A DNA stretch of 64,000 nucleotides. Source: Penicillium oxalicum. Its lineage: Eukaryota; Ascomycota; Eurotiomycetes; Eurotiales; Aspergillaceae. Shown in pieces: positions 55,930-64,000 of this stretch. Under the pieces are notes generated by a model. It did not search any database. It was not told the origin of the DNA and worked only from the letters and a program-made list of their open reading frames with translations. Each line of letters starts with the position of its first letter. The stretch's first letter is position 1. The stretch is taken from contig NC_064656.1 of the NCBI RefSeq assembly GCF_001723175.1, positions 1,736,001 through 1,800,000 on the forward strand, in the 5' to 3' direction. The translations under genes and the position numbers were made by a program.

Positions 55930-58154
55930 TTAGCCGAGGAGCATGCGGCGGGGGTCCTCGATGTATTCCTTGACCTGTAGGGGAGGTTAGAACATGAAGA
56001 ATCTCAACGTCATGTCATGTGGGACAAAACGTACCTTGACGAGGAAAGTGACAGCCTCACGGCCGTCCAGAAGACGGTGGTCGTAGGTGAGGGCAAGGTA
56101 CATCATCTGATGGGGAAAGAAAATGGTTAGTCTCGGGGAAAGATATCATCTCAACGGGGGCATCCCAAGTGAGATGAAAATGAGATGGGAACCGAAAGAA
56201 TTTCACGCAGTTGGGGTTCTCTTACCGGGCGGATCTCGACCTTGCCGTTGATGGCGACGGGCTTCTCCTTGATAGCGTGGAGACCCAAAACAGCTGAAAG
56301 ATTGGTCAGTCACCATAGAGGGGTTCAGGCTTCGGGTTCGAAATCGATAACGCTTACCAGTCTGGGGCAGGTTGATGATGGGAGTACCCATCAGGGAACC
56401 AAAGACACCACCCTAGAAAATACGAATCAGCGAAAAACGAAATTTCCTCGTACATCGTGCAGCTTGGACAGAGAAATAGGGTCACACGTACGTTGCTGAT
56501 GGTGAAGGTACCACCGGCCATATCCTCAATGGTCAGCTTGTTGTCGCGGGCCTATGGGATTCAAATATTAGTCACTCAGTCTCCTTGGTTGGTCCTACAC
56601 CACCACCCTCATCACTCTTACCTTCTTGCCCAGGTCGGCGATGGCCTGCTCAATTCCAACCAGGTCCATAGTCTCGGTGTGCGAACGACCGGGGTAACCA
56701 GACCCTTCTCGGTCGCGACGGCAACGCTGATGTCAACGTAGTCGCGGTAGACAATGGTGTCACCACCGTTAGGACCCTCGATGGAGGCGTTCACGGCGGG
56801 GACATCCTTCATGGCCAACACGCACGCGCGGGAGAAGGCGCTCATGAAGCCGAGCTTGACACCGGTCTTCTTGAGGACCTCATCCTTGTAGAGCTTGCGG
56901 AACTCCATCAGCGAGGACATGTCAACCTCGTTGAAGGTAGTCAGCGAAGCAGCAGTGTTCTGAGACTGCTTCAGACGCTCAGCAATGCGAAGACGCATGC
57001 GGTTCATCTTGACCTGTTTGGTTCCGAAGGATCATGGATGGTAAGCCTGGAGCCAACTAAAACCGGCCGGGTGTCTTGACAGAGAAAGGAGGGGGGGGGG
57101 GGAAAGAATCGATACGTACACGACGCTCCTCGCGGCCGCCAATGGCGGGCTTGGACTCGGTCTGAGCGGGCTTGGGGGACTCGGACTTCTTGGGGGAAGA
57201 CTCCTTGGGAGGAGCAGCAGGCTTGGAGGATTCCTTAGGGGCCTCCTTGGGGGTCTCCTTGGGCTTCTCGGTCTCCTTGGGCTTCTCGTTCTCGGTAGAA
57301 GCAGGCTCCTTGGGCTCCTGGGAGGCAGACTCCTCCTTCTTGGCCTCGGGGGCGGCACCGCCGACCTCGAGCTTGACCAAGTCCTGGCCGACAGTCACGG
57401 TGTCCTCTTCATTGACAAGAAGCTCCTTGATGGTACCAGCCTCGGGCGCATTGACGGACACATCGATCTAGAATGGCGCTCGGTGCCGAGGTCAGCGTTT
57501 GATCGGTCGTTGAACATTTGAGCCGGAGAAAAGCAGTAAGGAAAAAAAAGAACTTCCTCGGAAGAACAAGAATGCCTACCTTGTCGGTCTCGATCGTAGC
57601 AATCTCCTCGTCGCGCTCCACGTAGTCGCCGACCTCTATATCCGTCATGTGAGAATTTCCAGGAGGGTGCGCATTCAGTCTGGGTGCTAGGGTATCATGT
57701 TCACATACGTTTAGAGAATTGCTTCAGGGTACCCTCTGTGATCGATTCGGCCATCTGGGGGACCTTGACGATGGAATCGGCTAGATCGCATAAAGAATTA
57801 ATTCTGCTGTTCGTGGATTTTGATCCCCTTGAATCTGCCTCGTTGGCGACAAGGTCTGGAGGTGGTCGAAGGTACCATATGTGCGAATTTGGGAGCCCGC
57901 GAAGGGAGCGAGGTTGCGCGAAACATTGTTGCTGTCCGAAATCAGTCAATGGAGAGAATTTCACGTCTCCAAGGACGAGAATTTCCTCACCTTGTAGAGA
58001 CCTGCAACAGACCAGCGGCCCTGGGGAAGGTGTTGGAGCGCGTCAGAGTGGATAGGCTCTGGGCACCGCTCAACCGACTCGTCGCCCGAGTCGCCCGGGA
58101 CAAAGTGGTGAGGCGCTGGCCAGCAAGGCGCGCAAGAGGAAGACGAGCAGCCAT
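55930..58154 (-). CDS. kgd2: Dihydrolipoyl succinyltransferase, E2 of 2-oxoglutarate dehydrogenase (Kgd2), apparent frameshift
   Basis: Mitochondrial TCA-cycle E2 that transfers the succinyl group from lipoyl-lysine to CoA. The ATG at 58154 opens an Arg/Ser/Leu-rich presequence ([20 protein letters not shown]). Many short exons follow. The lipoyl domain is assembled from [34 protein letters not shown] and [11 protein letters not shown]; the lipoylated Lys is in the DKIDV junction. A long Lys/Glu/Pro linker replaces the peripheral-subunit-binding domain, as in other E2o proteins. The catalytic domain begins [17 protein letters not shown] and ends with [12 protein letters not shown] (His/Asp catalytic pair) and DPRRMLLG. 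Between TPVVR and [17 protein letters not shown] the frame jumps at 56680-56681; one missing base explains it. I read that as a sequence error because both sides are otherwise perfect. Confidence 0.93.
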
Positions 58155-58951
58155 GATGTGTGAAGAAATCGAAGATGAATGCAGATATGGATAGAAACAC
58201 AGACCCTCGATGTGGTGGGGGGGAGGGAGAGGGGAGAGTGCAAAGCGAATGCAGGGAAACACGATGGAGGAAGAGAAGGTCCAGGGAGAAAAAAGGCCTC
58301 ACGAGAATCGCCTTGTTGCTGTTACGTAGCCGAAGCCAAAAGCTGCCGAAGCCGAGATGCGGGAACTCTGGGAACGACGTCCGGCAACGGAGGAATATTC
58401 TTACGATCACGGGCTGATGACGATGGTACCCTGACTGCCTTGACTCTGGATCAAAAGTCCACAGGGTACACGCCGGGGGACATTACGCGATTATTGAACA
58501 CTACACTCTACATGGGCCGACAACATACAGTACAACTAAATTTTCAAAGTGTGGAGTCATCACTGCCTGTCCTTGTTGTCATGACTGTCAAAAGGTATCT
58601 CAGGACTAGCGTAGAGGGCCGAGTGGATGGACTGTAATTAGTCGTTTCGGTATGGTCAACTGACGGTACTGTAAGAATCTATGAAGACCCCAAAAGACAT
58701 TCGGCGTCGGGCCATGTAGGCAGGCTACGGCAGACGGCAGCTGCCATTATGGCACTTTGTGGCTCGCCAACGGATCAGCCGAGATTGGTGGCAGGGTGCC
58801 GTCAACCTGCAGGACTTCCAACTGATCTCGGCGGTGATCCAGAAACCCACGCGACACTGTCGTTTCCAAGGCCGCGACAGTATTCACCTTGATCCTGTAC
58901 CCTGCGACTTCTTCCTTCATCTTGCGCCAATTGGATTGCCTAGCCATCACA
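58155..58951. promoter_or_regulatory. Divergent region between kgd2 and the NDUFB9 gene
   Basis: 797 bp between two divergent nuclear genes for mitochondrial proteins. Open frames across 58179-58637 have no family resemblance. Shared control of a TCA-cycle and a complex I gene is possible, but nothing specific is seen. Confidence 0.4.
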
Positions 58952-59609
58952 ATGTCCCAGACCACCGTGACGTGAGTGCACATCACAACGCCCGTCCCGG
59001 CGCAACACCCTCCCATTCTGAAGCTCCCTTTTCCCCCTTGTCTGATACTATGATTTATTTCTGTTTTCTCCTGCTATTGAGAACTCGAGCTGACCGGATC
59101 GGAGCAGGTCACTATACCGCCGGGCCTTGAAGCAGTCGCTGGACTGGGCCGTGCAACGATCCATCTGGCGCGGCCAGGCCGTCTACATTCGCTCTCTCTT
59201 CGATGCCAACAAGGATGTTCGGGATCCTCGTCAGCAACAGGTACGACGTTGGAATACACCGAGAGACGAACGGGGTGGGTGAGGGAACTGGATTTGACCT
59301 GTTATTTCTATTATAGATCTTGTTGCGCGAGACCGAGAAGCTGCTGAACGAGTGGAAGCACCCTGACCCTTACCGGCCTCCCACGGCGCCCGGCGGTACA
59401 TTACGACCCCCTTCCCCCTCCTCTGCAGTTGACCTGTTGGTCGAGATACTGACTCTATTGAATAGGAAACAAGTGGGAGCGCAACCTTCCTGCTCCAATT
59501 CTGCCATGTACGTTCATCGTCCCCTCTCCGAGAAGAACTCATTCGAGTGTGGTTTGATGTGATGCTAATAACCCTTCTTGCAGACGCTGCTCCCCCAGGT
59601 GCTCACTAG
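58952..59609 (+). CDS. NADH:ubiquinone oxidoreductase subunit NDUFB9 (B22, LYR protein)
   Basis: Accessory subunit of mitochondrial complex I. Five short exons (58952-58971, 59108-59240, 59317-59395, 59466-59507 and 59584-59609) sum to exactly 100 codons, 99 residues. MSQTTVTSLYRRALKQSLDW carries the LYR tripeptide that defines the family (acyl-carrier-protein and Fe-S-chaperone binding). QRSIWRGQAVYIRSLFDANK follows, as in B22. The central helix (LLRETEKLLNEWKHPDPYR) and the C-terminal PAPILPYAAPPGAH are also family-like. No single exon is long enough to be noticed alone; the call rests on phase-perfect joins and the LYR motif. The gene is divergent from kgd2. Confidence 0.9.
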
Positions 59610-63362
<3,753 letters not shown>

Positions 63363-63890
63363 GCGGTCGGTTGCGACTTGTTCTTGATTTCATTTTCACT
63401 TCTGTTCGATTCCTTGCGGCTTTGCTCTGTCATGTTTTCTTTTCTGCCTCCTGATCTTTCGTGGGCTCTCGGAGGCGGTTCGGTTATGGGTGTTTTGCGG
63501 GTTTTCTAATGTGTCATGGGATGGTATCAATTTTCTTTTCCCGATGGGCGACTTTTTCTGACGGTTACTACTCGATGCGCGTGGTGTAACATAACTACTC
63601 GGGTCTGGGGGCTGGTTGCATGGGTTAACCTCCCCCTTACTAAGAACGCGAAATACCAAAATGCTCAATAGCATTATCACAACATTTTTGATCAATCTCT
63701 TCCATTCTCTCCTATTTATTCCCGTTTGTCCCACTGACCTAGATTCTCAACTGCATCTTTCTTCAGTGGTGGTTTCCCGATGCGTCACATGGGTTGTCTG
63801 CGATTATCGACACGGTGGAAGTTCATCGCACTGTGCGGTTCCTCTGTGACCCTCATGCCTTGATGGCAGATCTCTTTCGCGATGGCAAAA
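63363..63890. other. H2B 3' flank
   Basis: 528 bp after the H2B stop codon. T-rich, without coding support. Confidence 0.45.
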
Positions 63891-64000
63891 TTACACCAGT
63901 ACCGCGGAGCCGGAGTCACTATCATCCAGCACCTCCACCTCGTTCAGCGCCTCTCTTCGGCCATGACCGGCGTCGACGGGCGCTTCCCCCGTGGTCAAGT
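63891..64000 (-). CDS. Possible 3' end of a leftward gene, cut by the window edge
   Basis: On the minus strand a frame enters from the right edge and ends at a TAA (63893-63891). The last residues read EEALNEVEVLDDSDSGSAVLV, an acidic tail that looks protein-like. Only about 35 codons are visible and plus-strand frames are open here too, so this is a weak call. Product unknown. Confidence 0.25.
   Translation of the reverse strand, partial: LTTGEAPVDAGHGRREALNEVEVLDDSDSGSAVLV

Noticed and set aside
57130..57400. Lys/Pro/Glu-rich repetitive stretch in kgd2 as a separate repeat element
   Set aside because: It is in frame and is the normal flexible linker between the lipoyl and catalytic domains of an E2 enzyme.

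Overview
This window is nuclear DNA from a filamentous ascomycete, most likely a eurotialean fungus of the Aspergillus/Penicillium type. The evidence is short spliceosomal introns (about 50-120 bp, GT-AG with one GC-AG), compact genes on both strands, TTT/AAA-rich flanks, and protein sequences that read like Eurotiales orthologues. There is no operon logic. I find 20 confident protein genes with recognisable families, two genes of unknown function, and a doubtful gene end at the right edge. I see no rRNA, CRISPR array, transposase, reverse transcriptase or convincing tRNA.

Layout, left to right. 0.5-12.3 kb: rsc1 (-, RSC remodeller bromodomain/BAH subunit), otu1 (+, deubiquitinase), cdc7 (-, replication kinase), cnd1 (+, condensin HEAT subunit). 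13.4-24 kb: an OSBP-related lipid transfer protein (-), a 2.5-kb gene-free stretch, a UCH37-type deubiquitinase (-), pom152 (+, nuclear pore ring). 24.4-36.6 kb: utp22 (-, ribosome biogenesis) head to head with cystathionine gamma-synthase (+), an uncharacterised disordered protein (-), mitochondrial ribosomal protein mL58 (+), dug1-type Cys-Gly dipeptidase (+). 37.2-44.8 kb: smc6 (+), a degenerate tandem repeat of about 140-bp units, dhh1 (+). 46.3-55.3 kb: mitochondrial citrate carrier (+), mitochondrial release factor 1 (-), ER DnaJ/TPR co-chaperone (+), protein-isoaspartate methyltransferase (-), a conserved-looking unknown gene (+). 55.9-63.4 kb: kgd2 (-, 2-oxoglutarate dehydrogenase E2), complex I LYR subunit NDUFB9 (+), and the divergent histone pair H2A (-)/H2B (+).

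Functionally this is core housekeeping DNA. Chromosome biology is well represented (rsc1, cdc7, cnd1, smc6, H2A/H2B), together with nuclear pore, ribosome and mRNA-decay genes and several mitochondrial proteins. Exon-intron structures below were built by hand from reading-frame continuity and splice motifs.

Main points to look at: (1) the array at about 41.79-42.58 kb, five to six diverged units carrying CRE-like TCACGTCA motifs, which no gene explains; (2) four apparent single-base frame breaks in three essential genes (rsc1, kgd2, H2B), more likely consensus errors than mutations; (3) an H2A tail ending SMEL instead of the usual SQEL; (4) a Dug1 reading frame with an upstream start that adds a mitochondrial-type presequence; (5) a strong intergenic hairpin near 53.6 kb; (6) a Gcn4/CpcA-type site in front of cystathionine gamma-synthase. 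I found no clear evidence of a wholly new multi-gene system.
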